From Nocardia asiatica NBRC 100129 (lineage in GTDB: Bacteria; Actinomycetota; Actinomycetes; Mycobacteriales; Mycobacteriaceae): DNA of 62,656 nucleotides. A program made the translations under genes and the position numbers. The DNA lies in contig NZ_BAFS01000271.1 in NCBI RefSeq assembly GCF_000308415.1, positions 1 to 62,656 on the forward strand, in the 5' to 3' direction. A model generated the notes under the pieces. The model was not told the DNA's origin. It saw only the letters and a list, made by a program, of their open reading frames with translations, and ran no database searches. Shown here one piece after another: positions 50,726 through 58,764 of this stretch (positions within the stretch are counted from its first letter, which is position 1; each line of letters starts with the position of its first letter).

Positions 50726-52059
50726 GCGCGGGATCCTTCGGGGGTGGCGGCCGCCGCCGCGTGCGCGGCGGCGGGCAAGGCGGCAGCGATACGGTCGAAC
50801 GCGTCCTCGTCGAGCGCCGCGGAGACGAACCAGGCTTCGAACGCGCTCGGGGGCGCGTACACGCCACCGTCGAGCAAGGCGTGGAAGAACGCTGGGTAGC
50901 GCCACGTCTCACTCGCCTTGGCGGCGGCGTAGTCGGTGACCGGGCGTTCGGCGAAGAACACGCTCACCATATTGCCCGCGAACTGGACTTGGTGCCCGAC
51001 CCCTGCGGCATCCAGGGCCGAGGAGAACAGATCCCCGAGCCGCTGCGCGTTGCGGTCCAGGGCCGCATAGACCGCGTCGTCGGCCGCGCGCAGCGTGGCC
51101 AGGCCCGCGGCCACCGCCACCGGGTTACCGGACAGCGTGCCCGCCTGGTAGACCGGCCCGAGCGGCGCGAGATGGTTCATGATCTCGGCGCGTCCGCCGA
51201 ACGCGGCGGCGGGCAGGCCGCCGCTCATCACTTTGCCGAAGGTGTAGAGATCGCCCGCGACACCTTCCCGGCCGAACCAGCCCGCGCTGCTGACCCGGAA
51301 GCCGGTCATCACCTCGTCCATGACGAGCAGCGCACCGTGCTCGGCGGTGAGCGCGCGCAGGCCCGCGTTGAAGCCGGGCAGCGGCGCGACCGCGCCCATG
51401 TTGCCCGCCGCCGCCTCGGTGATCACGCAGGCGATCGCGCCGGGATTCGCGGCGAACGCGGCGGCGACGGCGTCGAGGTCGTTGTAGGGCAGCACGATGG
51501 TGTCGGCCGCCTGCGCGCCCGTCACGCCGGGCGAGGTGGGCAGTCCGAGCGTGGCGACGCCGGAGCCCGCGTCGGCCAGCAGCGCGTCGACGTGACCGTG
51601 ATAGCACCCGGCGAACTTGATGATCTTGGTACGGCCGGTGTAGCCGCGGGCCAGCCGGACCGCGCTCATCGTGGCCTCGGTGCCGGAGTTCACCAGCCGT
51701 ACCCGCTCCACCGGCGCGACCCGCCGCACGATCGCCTCGGCGAGTTCGATCTCGGCCTCGGTCGGCGCGCCGAAGGACAGGCCGCCGCCCGCCGCGCGGC
51801 GCACCGCCTCCACTACCGCCGGATGCGCGTGGCCGAGGATCATCGGGCCCCACGAGCAGACCAGGTCGACGTACTCGTTGCCGTCGGCGTCCACGAGCGT
51901 GCAGCCGTCGGCCGAGGCGATGAATCGCGGTGTGCCGCCGACGGATCGGAAAGCCCGCACCGGGGAGTTGACGCCACCCGGAATCACCGAGCTCGCCCGG
52001 TCGAAGAGTCGAGCGGAAACCGGCACTGCGGCACTGGTCACGCGCGGAGAAGAACTCAC
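50722..52059 (-). CDS. hemL: Glutamate-1-semialdehyde 2,1-aminomutase
   Basis: PLP enzyme forming 5-aminolevulinate from glutamate-1-semialdehyde. 445 residues. N-terminal SVIPGGVNSPVRAFRSVGG, catalytic lysine in LYTFGKVMSGGLPAAAFGG, GYHGHVDALL-like CYHGHVDALLADAGSG. GTG start. First gene of the hemL-gpm-tlpA-orf-ccdA-resB-ccsB operon, tying heme synthesis to cytochrome c assembly. Confidence 0.96.
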   Translation of the reverse strand: MSSSPRVTSAAVPVSARLFDRASSVIPGGVNSPVRAFRSVGGTPRFIASADGCTLVDADGNEYVDLVCSWGPMILGHAHPAVVEAVRRAAGGGLSFGAPTEAEIELAEAIVRRVAPVERVRLVNSGTEATMSAVRLARGYTGRTKIIKFAGCYHGHVDALLADAGSGVATLGLPTSPGVTGAQAADTIVLPYNDLDAVAAAFAANPGAIACVITEAAAGNMGAVAPLPGFNAGLRALTAEHGALLVMDEVMTGFRVSSAGWFGREGVAGDLYTFGKVMSGGLPAAAFGGRAEIMNHLAPLGPVYQAGTLSGNPVAVAAGLATLRAADDAVYAALDRNAQRLGDLFSSALDAAGVGHQVQFAGNMVSVFFAERPVTDYAAAKASETWRYPAFFHALLDGGVYAPPSAFEAWFVSAALDEDAFDRIAAALPAAAHAAAAATPEGSRA

Positions 52060-52233
52060 GCGTTCCAGTCTCTCAGCACCGGAAAATCGGTTCGACGACA
52101 GGGTGTAGTGCAGTGATGCACGCCGCAGCCGCCCGGCAACACGCCGAGGTGAGGTTCGCGCGCATTTCGATCGCTGAATGGTTGCCGGTGCGTAGTCTCA
52201 GCTCACATTCGTCCATCGTTCGGGAGGGTCTGC

Positions 52234-52620
52234 ATGCGGATTGCCATCGTCAGCGTGGGTGTGCTCACCGTCGTCGCGGGGGCCACCGTGGCCCTCGGCG
52301 CCGGGTCCGCCGCCGCGCAGCCGTTCGAACAACTCGATCAGGCTCGGCTGGCCATCCCACTGGACCACACCGCGACCGCCGCGCTGGCGGGCGGACCCAT
52401 TCCGGCCCTGGTCACCATGGTCGTCCCGCCCAACCGGATCGGCGCCGGGCTGAAGAGCGACTCCGCGATCCACCGCGACGAGCGCGGGCAGGTGCACGCC
52501 ACGTTGCGCCAAGTGGTACTGGAGGCGGCCAACCGTCCGGACGGGACGGTCACCGTCTATCTGAACGCGCCCGGCGCCCGCAACGGTCGCGTGCTGGACG
52601 TCTACCAGCACTGGAACTGA
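52234..52620 (+). CDS. Secreted hypothetical protein, 128 aa
   Basis: Signal peptide MRIAIVSVGVLTVVAGATV with cleavage near SAAAQP. Mature part about 100 residues without cysteines (IPALVTMVVPPNRIGAGL; TVTVYLNAPGARNGRVLDVYQ). GGGAGGG 5 bases before the ATG. No family recognised. Confidence 0.8.
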   Translation: MRIAIVSVGVLTVVAGATVALGAGSAAAQPFEQLDQARLAIPLDHTATAALAGGPIPALVTMVVPPNRIGAGLKSDSAIHRDERGQVHATLRQVVLEAANRPDGTVTVYLNAPGARNGRVLDVYQHWN

Positions 52621-52641
52621 GCGGGCGCCGCACCGCCGCCG

Positions 52642-52863
52642 TCAGGCGTACATGCAGGGGACCTGCGCCGACATGGTGTGCAGGAAGCACATGAACCCGT
52701 TGTAGGGGCCCGCGGACCCGGAATCCGGCACGAGGATCGGCGCGTCGACAGGGCTCGCGTCCTCCAGCGGCAGGCCCGGGTTCGCGCCGGCGGGCGCGGC
52801 CCCGATCCCGAGGGCGGCGGCCACGGCAAACGCGGCACAGATCTTCACGGCGAACCGGTTCAT
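52642..52863 (-). CDS. Small secreted protein with C-terminal Cys pair
   Basis: 73 residues. Signal peptide MNRFAVKICAAFAVAAALGI with cleavage near AGANP. The short mature peptide ends FMCFLHTMSAQVPCMYA, two cysteines 11 apart. AAGGA lies 8-9 bases before the ATG. A similar small secreted protein follows at 53033. Unknown function. Confidence 0.72.
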   Translation of the reverse strand: MNRFAVKICAAFAVAAALGIGAAPAGANPGLPLEDASPVDAPILVPDSGSAGPYNGFMCFLHTMSAQVPCMYA

Positions 52864-53032
52864 CAAACACTTTCCTTCATCGACACGCTTACGAACTATG
52901 GCCGAAATACTAACGGCCACAGGGCCATTCCAGCCAACGCACACAGTCGGCGGACATCGGCCGCCGGACGGAGCGCGGTTGCACGGTAACTCGTCGGCGC
53001 GCCGGACGCAGGGGTTCGCAGGCAATCCGTGG

Positions 53033-53263
53033 CTACGTGATGCCCAGGCAGAATTTGGCGAACCCGGTGGTGAACAGGCACGCCAGCGGCGTGGGCAGCG
53101 CGTGCAGCAACGGCGCGGGCGGCGTGGCGGCGAAAACCGGTGTCGCCGCGAAAGGCTCTGCCGCAACGGCTTCGGCGGACGCGGTGGCCGGCGCGACCGC
53201 GACCGCGGCGGCCACAGCGGCCGCTACCGCGCCGAAAAGTGTTCGCTGAGCAGTCGGTTTCAT
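53033..53263 (-). CDS. Small secreted protein with C-terminal Cys pair
   Basis: 76 residues. Ala-rich signal peptide (LFGAVAAAVAAAVAVAPATASA) and a short mature peptide ending LACLFTTGFAKFCLGIT, two cysteines 10 apart, like the downstream gene at 52642. No clear ribosome site. Sequence identity to its neighbour is low; shared architecture suggests a family of small exported peptides. Confidence 0.6.
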   Translation of the reverse strand: MKPTAQRTLFGAVAAAVAAAVAVAPATASAEAVAAEPFAATPVFAATPPAPLLHALPTPLACLFTTGFAKFCLGIT

Positions 53264-53320
53264 GTGATCGGCGTTCCCGGGACGCGCCGGATCAAACGGC
53301 TCGGAGCGGACGCGCGCCGT

Positions 53321-53581
53321 TCAGCCTTCGGCCCCGACACCACGCAGACCACGCACCAGCCGGGCAGCGGCGTCGATGGCCAGCACCCCGGCCACCGCGA
53401 CGAGCACTGCGGCCAGCAGCCACCAAGGCGCGACGTAGCGAGTGGCGGTGAAACCCGGGGCGTCGCCCATCGGCGGGAAATCGGTGGTGTGCACACCCGC
53501 GCTCGCGCTGAACACCGCCCCCACGAGCGCGACAACGAACAGGTCCAGTTCCACGAGCACCGCGACTATCCAGCGTCTCAA
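53321..53581 (-). CDS. Small two-TM membrane protein, TTG start
   Basis: 86 residues with two transmembrane helices (VAVLVELDLFVVALVGAVF; WWLLAAVLVAVAGVLAID). Start placed at TTG 53581, which overlaps the upstream stop as TTGA and has GGAG 7 bases upstream; no ATG or GTG fits as well. Unknown function. Confidence 0.68.
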   Translation of the reverse strand: MRRWIVAVLVELDLFVVALVGAVFSASAGVHTTDFPPMGDAPGFTATRYVAPWWLLAAVLVAVAGVLAIDAAARLVRGLRGVGAEG

Positions 53582-54051
53582 CGGTCCACTCCGTCCGCAC
53601 TGCGCTCGACGGCCTCGGTCAACGCCGTGCGCAGCGCCCGGTGGTCGCGCGCCCACGCCTGCACCAGGCTGCCGTCGGCCAGCCGCAGCCCGATGCCGGT
53701 GCGGCGGCGCGGCACGCCGGTCAGCTCACCGAGCGCCCGCGCCGATTCCCACTCCTCGTCGTCCCAGGAGTCCTCGTCGCGTTCGGGAAGCACCTCCGCG
53801 ATCGAGCTCAGCGGCAGCGACTCGGCGCCCGAGCGCAGCGTCTCCGGCGTCAACTCGACGCTGACGTGCCGCTTACCCGCGACCACCTGCAACGCGACGA
53901 ATCCCGCGATCAGCGCGGCGCAGAACAGCAGAGCGAACCAGTGCACGGCGCCACCCGTGACGAGTTCGAGAACGAGAACGGCCAGGCACAGGATCGGCCC
54001 GTAGGCCACCGCACGCCAGCGGGCCCCCGGTTCCGTGAACAGGACGGTCAC
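53578..54051 (-). CDS. Two-TM membrane protein (DUF3093-like)
   Basis: 157 residues: two N-terminal transmembrane helices (AYGPILCLAVLVLELVTG; WFALLFCAALIAGFVALQVV) and a cytoplasmic domain with VSVELTPETLRSGAESLPLSSIAEVLP and an acidic patch EDSWDDEEWE. Family call is tentative. GTG start. Middle gene of a small membrane-protein operon. Confidence 0.75.
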   Translation of the reverse strand: MTVLFTEPGARWRAVAYGPILCLAVLVLELVTGGAVHWFALLFCAALIAGFVALQVVAGKRHVSVELTPETLRSGAESLPLSSIAEVLPERDEDSWDDEEWESARALGELTGVPRRRTGIGLRLADGSLVQAWARDHRALRTALTEAVERSADGVDR

Positions 54052-54097
54052 GCCGGCCCCTGCACGACAGCGGGCGGCAGCACGACGGCTAGCGGGA

Positions 54098-54217
54098 TCA
54101 GCGAGTCAAGCCGGGCAGCAACAGCACGGCGACGGTCAGCACGGCGAACAGAATCAGCAGGCTCAAGACGGCCAGGTCGCGCCGAATGCTGTGCGGCTGC
54201 TGGATCACCACTCGCAT
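54098..54217 (-). CDS. 39-aa single-pass membrane micro-protein
   Basis: ATG at 54217 follows GGAGG by 5 bases and encodes 39 residues: a basic start (MRVVIQQPHSIRRDL) and one hydrophobic helix (LAVLSLLILFAVLTVAVLLL). It precedes the DUF3093-like gene by 46 bases. Too short for most gene callers. Conservation not tested. Confidence 0.55.
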   Translation of the reverse strand: MRVVIQQPHSIRRDLAVLSLLILFAVLTVAVLLLPGLTR

Positions 54218-54373
54218 CGTTGCCTCCGATCCTCCGGGGCCATGTGCCGGGTTCCCGCACGTAGAGCACGACAACGCACGACAGACGACTACCGGTTCCC
54301 ACGTCCACTGTGACAACCCTCACCATACATGCCGGACTGTCTCGGACAAACTGGGAACGTGTTCCATACGGGC

Positions 54374-54898
54374 TCAGCGCCTGCCCGCCTGGAAGTACGT
54401 GGTGGCCTCCGGTCGATGGGACAGGTAGATCGCGCCGACCGCGAGCACGGCCTGCACGATCGAGGCGCCGCCTGCCACCAGCGAAGCCGTTCCGGTCACC
54501 GCGTCGATGGCGAACAGCGCGCCGACGCCGAGCACCAGCGACCACGCGCCCAGCACCGTGAGCACGGTGCGCGCCCACGGTTTGCCGCGGCCGAATTGGT
54601 ACACGACGACCAGCGCGAGCGCCGCCACGCCCAGCCCGATCAGCACGACGACCACGTACACCAGCGAGACCATCAGCTCCGCACTGGCCATGGTGACCTG
54701 CGGATCCTGCACTCTGGCCTGCTCGAAGACCTCTTCGGCGAAAGTGCGCCGCCGATCCAGCGCGGCGACGATCGAGGCGATCAACTGCACGACGCCGAAT
54801 CCGATGACACCCCACCACAGCTGCCGCGCGGTACCGACGTCCTCCGGTATCGGAGGACGAACCGGGCCCGCGGCGAACGGTCCCGCCATCTTCGTCAC
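54374..54898 (-). CDS. Membrane protein coupled to hemB
   Basis: 174 residues, four transmembrane segments (WWGVIGFGVVQLIASIVAAL; LVYVVVVLIGLGVAALALVVVY broken here as a long helix; TVLTVLGAWSLVLGVGALF; IVQAVLAVGAIYLS). GTG start overlaps the hemB stop as GTGA, so it is translated with hemB, as is a transmembrane gene downstream of hemB in M. tuberculosis (Rv0513). Function unknown. Confidence 0.85.
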   Translation of the reverse strand: MTKMAGPFAAGPVRPPIPEDVGTARQLWWGVIGFGVVQLIASIVAALDRRRTFAEEVFEQARVQDPQVTMASAELMVSLVYVVVVLIGLGVAALALVVVYQFGRGKPWARTVLTVLGAWSLVLGVGALFAIDAVTGTASLVAGGASIVQAVLAVGAIYLSHRPEATTYFQAGRR

Positions 54899-55872
54899 GA
54901 CAGCCAGTGCGCGGCCTCGGTGGCCCAGTAGGTGAGCACGATGTCCGCGCCGGCCCGGCGGATACCCAGCAACGACTCGAGGACGGCGCCACGGCGATCG
55001 ATCCAGCCGCGCTCGGCGGCGGCGGTGATCATCGCGTACTCGCCGGAGATCTGGTAGGCGGCGACCGGGACCGTCGAACGATCTGCGACCTCGCGCAGGA
55101 TGTCCAGGTACGACATGGCCGGTTTGACCATCACGATGTCCGCGCCCTCGGCCAGGTCCAGCTCCAGCTCGCGGATCGCCTCCCGGCGATTGGCCGGGTC
55201 CTGCTGGTAGGTGCGCCGGTCGCCTTCCAGCGAGGAACCGACGGCCTCCCGGAACGGGCCGTAGAACGCCGAGGCGTACTTCGCGGAGTAGGCCAGGATG
55301 CCGGTGTCGATGCGACCGGCCGCGTCCAGGCCCCGCCGGATCGCGCCGACCTGGCCGTCCATCATGCCGCTGGTGCCGAGCAGGTCGGCACCCGCCTCGG
55401 CCTGGGCCAGCGCCATCTCCACGTAGCGCTGCAGCGTCGCGTCGTTGTCGACCGCGCCGTCGGCGGCGAGCACACCGCAGTGGCCGTGGTCGGTGAACTC
55501 GTCCAGGCAGGTGTCGGCCATGACCACGGTCGAATCGCCGACCTCTTCGGCGAGCGCGCGCAGGCCGCGGTTGAGGATGCCGTGCGGATCGGACGCGGCG
55601 CTGCCGACGGCGTCCTTGTCCTCCGGACGCGGTACGCCGAACAGCATGATGCCGCCGACACCCGCCGTGACCGCCTCGACAGCCGTCTTGCGCAGGGAGT
55701 CCAGCGAGTGCTGCGCCACGCCCGGCATCGAGCTGATGGGGCGCGGCTCCGCCACTCCGTCGGCCACGAACATCGGCAGCACCAATTGCCGTGGTTCCAG
55801 TGTCGTTTCGGCTACGAGACGACGCATAGCCGGGGTACGGCGCAACCGCCGCGGGCGGTCCATTCCGGTCAT
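54895..55872 (-). CDS. hemB: Porphobilinogen synthase
   Basis: Condenses two 5-aminolevulinates to porphobilinogen. 325 residues. Metal-binding region MADTCLDEFTDHGHCGVLAADG (cysteine-containing, zinc type), active lysines in AYSAKYASAFYGPFREA and DIVMVKPAMSYLDI. I chose ATG 55872 because TATCGT ends 7 bases before it (leaderless); GTG 55881 and ATG 55863 are alternatives. Confidence 0.95.
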   Translation of the reverse strand: MTGMDRPRRLRRTPAMRRLVAETTLEPRQLVLPMFVADGVAEPRPISSMPGVAQHSLDSLRKTAVEAVTAGVGGIMLFGVPRPEDKDAVGSAASDPHGILNRGLRALAEEVGDSTVVMADTCLDEFTDHGHCGVLAADGAVDNDATLQRYVEMALAQAEAGADLLGTSGMMDGQVGAIRRGLDAAGRIDTGILAYSAKYASAFYGPFREAVGSSLEGDRRTYQQDPANRREAIRELELDLAEGADIVMVKPAMSYLDILREVADRSTVPVAAYQISGEYAMITAAAERGWIDRRGAVLESLLGIRRAGADIVLTYWATEAAHWLS

Positions 55873-56078
55873 GAATCGCACGATACGCCCGGGGCGAGCG
55901 GCTGTCGCGAGCGCCCGGGGCCTGCGCTGAAGCCCGCGCCCCAGCCCTCTGGGACAGCTACCGCCCGCAACCCCCGATCGGACATGTCATCCGACTGATA
56001 ACGGTGTGTGAAATCACACATGGCGCCCCGCGGGAAGGCGCATACTCCGACTAGGGGCGAGACCCGCTGGGGGACAGC

Positions 56079-56864
56079 ATGACCGATCCACACGTCGATA
56101 TCTCGCTGGCCAGAGCCGCCGACTTCGAGTCGTGGGTGGCGGTACTGCTGGCCGACTGGTGGCCCGCGCTGACCGGCGGCGCCCTCCCGCCCGCGACCGC
56201 GCTGCGTGCTTGGCGCGCCGTCGACGCCACCGGGAGGAACTGGAGCGTGGAGTTCGTCGCACGGCGATCAGCCGAGCCCGAAGTGATGCCCGTCGCGCAC
56301 GTCGCCTTCGCCACGCTCGGCATCCGCCCCGACGAGCCCGAATGGATGCGCAGCCGAGGGACGCACCTGGTCGGCGGCACCGAGGACGCCATCGTCGAGC
56401 TGCGGTTCTCCGACACCGCGCGCACCGTCTTCGTCCGCCTGCGGAGCAGGCCGTGTCAGGTGGACGAAGAGGCGGGCCGACACCTGCGCGCCTGGGCGGA
56501 CATCAGCGTGCCGTTCCCCGACATCACCTCCGGACCGCTGGACGTGCGGGTGGCCCGCAACAGCGCACGGCATCTGCTCGCCGCGCACAGCGCACGCCAT
56601 GCCACCCCGGCCGATCCTTTGCAGCTCGGGCCGCCGCAGCGGGTCACCGATATCGGCTGGGCCTTCATCTTCCCGTGGTCCACCACGTCGTGGTACCTCG
56701 ACGGCTCCGTTCCCACGCTCCCGCCGGGCAGCCGCGGGCCGATCGTGGTCGTCAAGGACACCGGGCACACCTGGCTGCTGGACAGTCTCCGCAACTACGA
56801 CGCGCAGTTGACCGACTACGCGCACGAGCACGGCTACCGCGCTCCGGTCGAGCAGGCGCGGTGA
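56079..56864 (+). CDS. Hypothetical protein with YrhB/Imm35-like C-terminus
   Basis: 261 residues, no signal peptide. The first 180 residues are unfamiliar. The C-terminus (VTDIGWAFIFPWSTTSWYLDG ... GPIVVVKDTGHTWLLDS) resembles the YrhB/Imm35 domain seen in immunity proteins, by pattern only. A Sel1-repeat gene starts 45 bases downstream. GGGGGAC lies just before the ATG. Confidence 0.75.
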   Translation: MTDPHVDISLARAADFESWVAVLLADWWPALTGGALPPATALRAWRAVDATGRNWSVEFVARRSAEPEVMPVAHVAFATLGIRPDEPEWMRSRGTHLVGGTEDAIVELRFSDTARTVFVRLRSRPCQVDEEAGRHLRAWADISVPFPDITSGPLDVRVARNSARHLLAAHSARHATPADPLQLGPPQRVTDIGWAFIFPWSTTSWYLDGSVPTLPPGSRGPIVVVKDTGHTWLLDSLRNYDAQLTDYAHEHGYRAPVEQAR

Positions 56865-56909
56865 TGGGCGGCGTGATATCCGCGCGGAGCCGGGAGGCGG
56901 GGTGCTGAC

Positions 56910-57719
56910 ATGACCGAGCCGCCGAGCGAGGTCGAACTGCTCGCCATGCAGCGGCGCGCCGAAGCGCTGTGGGACGCAGGCGACGCGGCGGGCGCCGAAC
57001 ACTGGCTGCGCCGGGCCGCCGCGGGCGGCAGCGTGCCCGCCATGGGGATGCTCGGGGCGCTGCTGGGGGCCGACGGCCGGATCGGCGAGGGGGTCCGCTG
57101 GCTGGAGACCGCCGCCGCGCGCGGCAACGAGCCCGCGGCTGTGCAGCTGGGCCTGCTGCACGTGGAGCGCGGGAAGCTCGACGAGGCGGAGCGCTGGCTG
57201 CGGCCCGCCGCCGAGCAGGGATTGCCCGAAGCCCTGTGCAACATGGGGGTTCTCGCCAATCGGCGCGGCCGCGACGCGGAGGCCGAGCAGTGGTACGAGC
57301 GCGCGGTCCGCGCCGGGAACCCCACGGCCATGCGCAGTCTCGGCCTGCATCTGGCGCGGCGCGGCGAATTCGGCCGCGCGATCGAGCTGCTCACCGAGGC
57401 CGCCCGCCGCGGAAGAACGGACGCGATGGCGGTGCTCGGCGCGCTGCATCTGGACCGCGGTGAGCACGCCGAGGGCGAGCGGTGGTTGCGGGCGGGCGCC
57501 GAAGCGGGCGATCCGGATTCGATGTTCCACCTCGCGCTGTTGCTGCGCGCGACGAACACCCCTTACCTGGCAGGCGATTTCGCCGATCCCGAGGTGCTGC
57601 GGACGGCCGCCGCGATCGCGACCGGCCGTACGCCCGCACAGCGGGAGGCCAGGCAGTGGCTCGAACGCGCCGCCGCGCTGGGGCATCCGCAGTCGCTCCG
57701 GCTGCTGCACGATCTGTGA
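56910..57719 (+). CDS. TPR/Sel1-repeat protein
   Basis: 269 residues made of about seven 34-36-residue helical repeats with the pattern A-x-x-WLRRAAAxGxxxAMxxLGxLL (AEHWLRRAAAGGSVPAMGML; AERWLRPAAEQGLPEALCNM; AEQWYERAVRAGNPTAMRSL; GERWLRAGAEAGDPDSMFHL). A protein-binding solenoid, no signal peptide. Probably cotranscribed with the YrhB-like gene. Confidence 0.88.
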   Translation: MTEPPSEVELLAMQRRAEALWDAGDAAGAEHWLRRAAAGGSVPAMGMLGALLGADGRIGEGVRWLETAAARGNEPAAVQLGLLHVERGKLDEAERWLRPAAEQGLPEALCNMGVLANRRGRDAEAEQWYERAVRAGNPTAMRSLGLHLARRGEFGRAIELLTEAARRGRTDAMAVLGALHLDRGEHAEGERWLRAGAEAGDPDSMFHLALLLRATNTPYLAGDFADPEVLRTAAAIATGRTPAQREARQWLERAAALGHPQSLRLLHDL

Positions 57720-57833
57720 TTCGAGGCCGGTGAAAACCTTTGTGGCCAGCCGAATTTGTCGGTGCCCGCGAGTAGAATCGAAGGTACGTTCGAGGGGGCT
57801 CGCCCGCCCCCGATCGCCACGGGAGGGATGCCA

Positions 57834-58106
57834 ATGCGCACACCGCAAACCGTTCTCATCGATCGCCCCTACGCCCCGCTGCAGAAGCGTCCGCTGCCCG
57901 CGGGCCGTCCACGGGCGTGGTACGTCTTGCACAACCGGCGGCTCAAGGCGATGCGCCTGGCGATCGCACTGCTCGACTCCGGCGTCTACGCACCGAGCTA
58001 CGCCACGAACAAGCGGATCAGGCACACCGCCGAGGTCATCGGCATCCGGCCGCCCTCCGACGCCACCTGCACCATGGTCCGCACCCTGATGCGCAAGCGG
58101 TACTGA
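57834..58106 (+). CDS. Small basic hypothetical protein, 90 aa
   Basis: Basic (RPRAWYVLHNRRLKAMRLAI ... LMRKRY) with no transmembrane segment and no family I recognise. ATG 57834 has GAGGG 6-7 bases upstream; an ATG two codons earlier abuts it. TAGAAT at 57772 could be a -10, and the leader carries a stem GGGGGC-tcgccc-GCCCCC (57794-57811). Confidence 0.65.
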   Translation: MRTPQTVLIDRPYAPLQKRPLPAGRPRAWYVLHNRRLKAMRLAIALLDSGVYAPSYATNKRIRHTAEVIGIRPPSDATCTMVRTLMRKRY

Positions 58107-58303
58107 GCACCGCCGGAGCGCCGCCCGCTGTGCACCACACCGAAACGCCCCACCGGGCGCAGATCAGCGGGCGGCCGCGCGCTACTCCGAACAGCGCACG
58201 CCACGGCCGACAGACCACCGGCCGCCTCTACGACCAACCGTGCCGAGCCAAGCGCATGATGTCCACGCTTCGATGCCCACGCGCCCGGCCCACAACAGCT
58301 CCA

Positions 58304-58615
58304 GGTTCCGAGCGAGCGAGACCGAGCATCCGCCGCTCGCGGCCCGGCTGCGGTCCACGACCACGAGTACCGGCGAACGGCAAGCGCCAGCCCGCCGAAA
58401 CGGCACACCAGACACCCCAAGCGCCGATGCCTACGCACCCAGCACACCCCACCCCCGGTTCCGAGCGAAGCAAGACCGAGCATCCGCCGCTCACGGCCCA
58501 GCTGCGGTCCACGACCACGAGTACCGGCGAACGGCAAGCGCCAGCCCGCCGAAACGGCACACCAGACACCCCAAGCGCCGATGCCTACGCGCCCAGCACA
58601 CCTCAACCACGACTT
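58304..58615 (+). repeat. Tandem 153/155-bp repeat units abutting the 95-bp element
   Basis: Two consecutive units start GGTTCCGAGCGA at 58304 and 58457; they share nearly all bases, including GCGGTCCACGACCACGAGTA and CCAAGCGCCGATGCCTACGC. A third unit start at about 58612 leads into the intact 95-bp dyad. Each begins with the flank GAGACCGAGCATCCGCCGCT and GGCCC-GGCT left arm, but the right arm is decayed. Open frames through here are artefacts. Confidence 0.8.
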
Positions 58616-58643
58616 TCGAGCGAAGCGAGACCGAGCATTGCCC

Positions 58644-58759
58644 GTTCGCGGCCCGGCTCGCGTTTGCGCGGCCGCCGCGCAAGCGACGAAGGAGCAAGCG
58701 GCGGCCGCGCAAACGCGAGCCACAAAGGGGCCGCGAACACGCAGCGCCGCAGGCGCTGC
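58644..58759 (+). repeat. 95-bp dyad element with second hairpin, copy C
   Basis: 58644-58738 is 95 bp, almost identical to copy A but with the single mismatch of A's inner stem repaired (GCGGCGGCCGCGC), so its 24-bp stem is perfect. Second hairpin GCAGCGCC-gca-GGCGCTGC at 58741-58759, ending five bases before the hemD stop codon. Confidence 0.88.
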
Positions 58760-58764
58760 AAAAA

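Noticed and set aside
58304..58615. CRISPR array
   Set aside because: Units are about 153 bp and tandem without unique spacers, and no cas genes occur.
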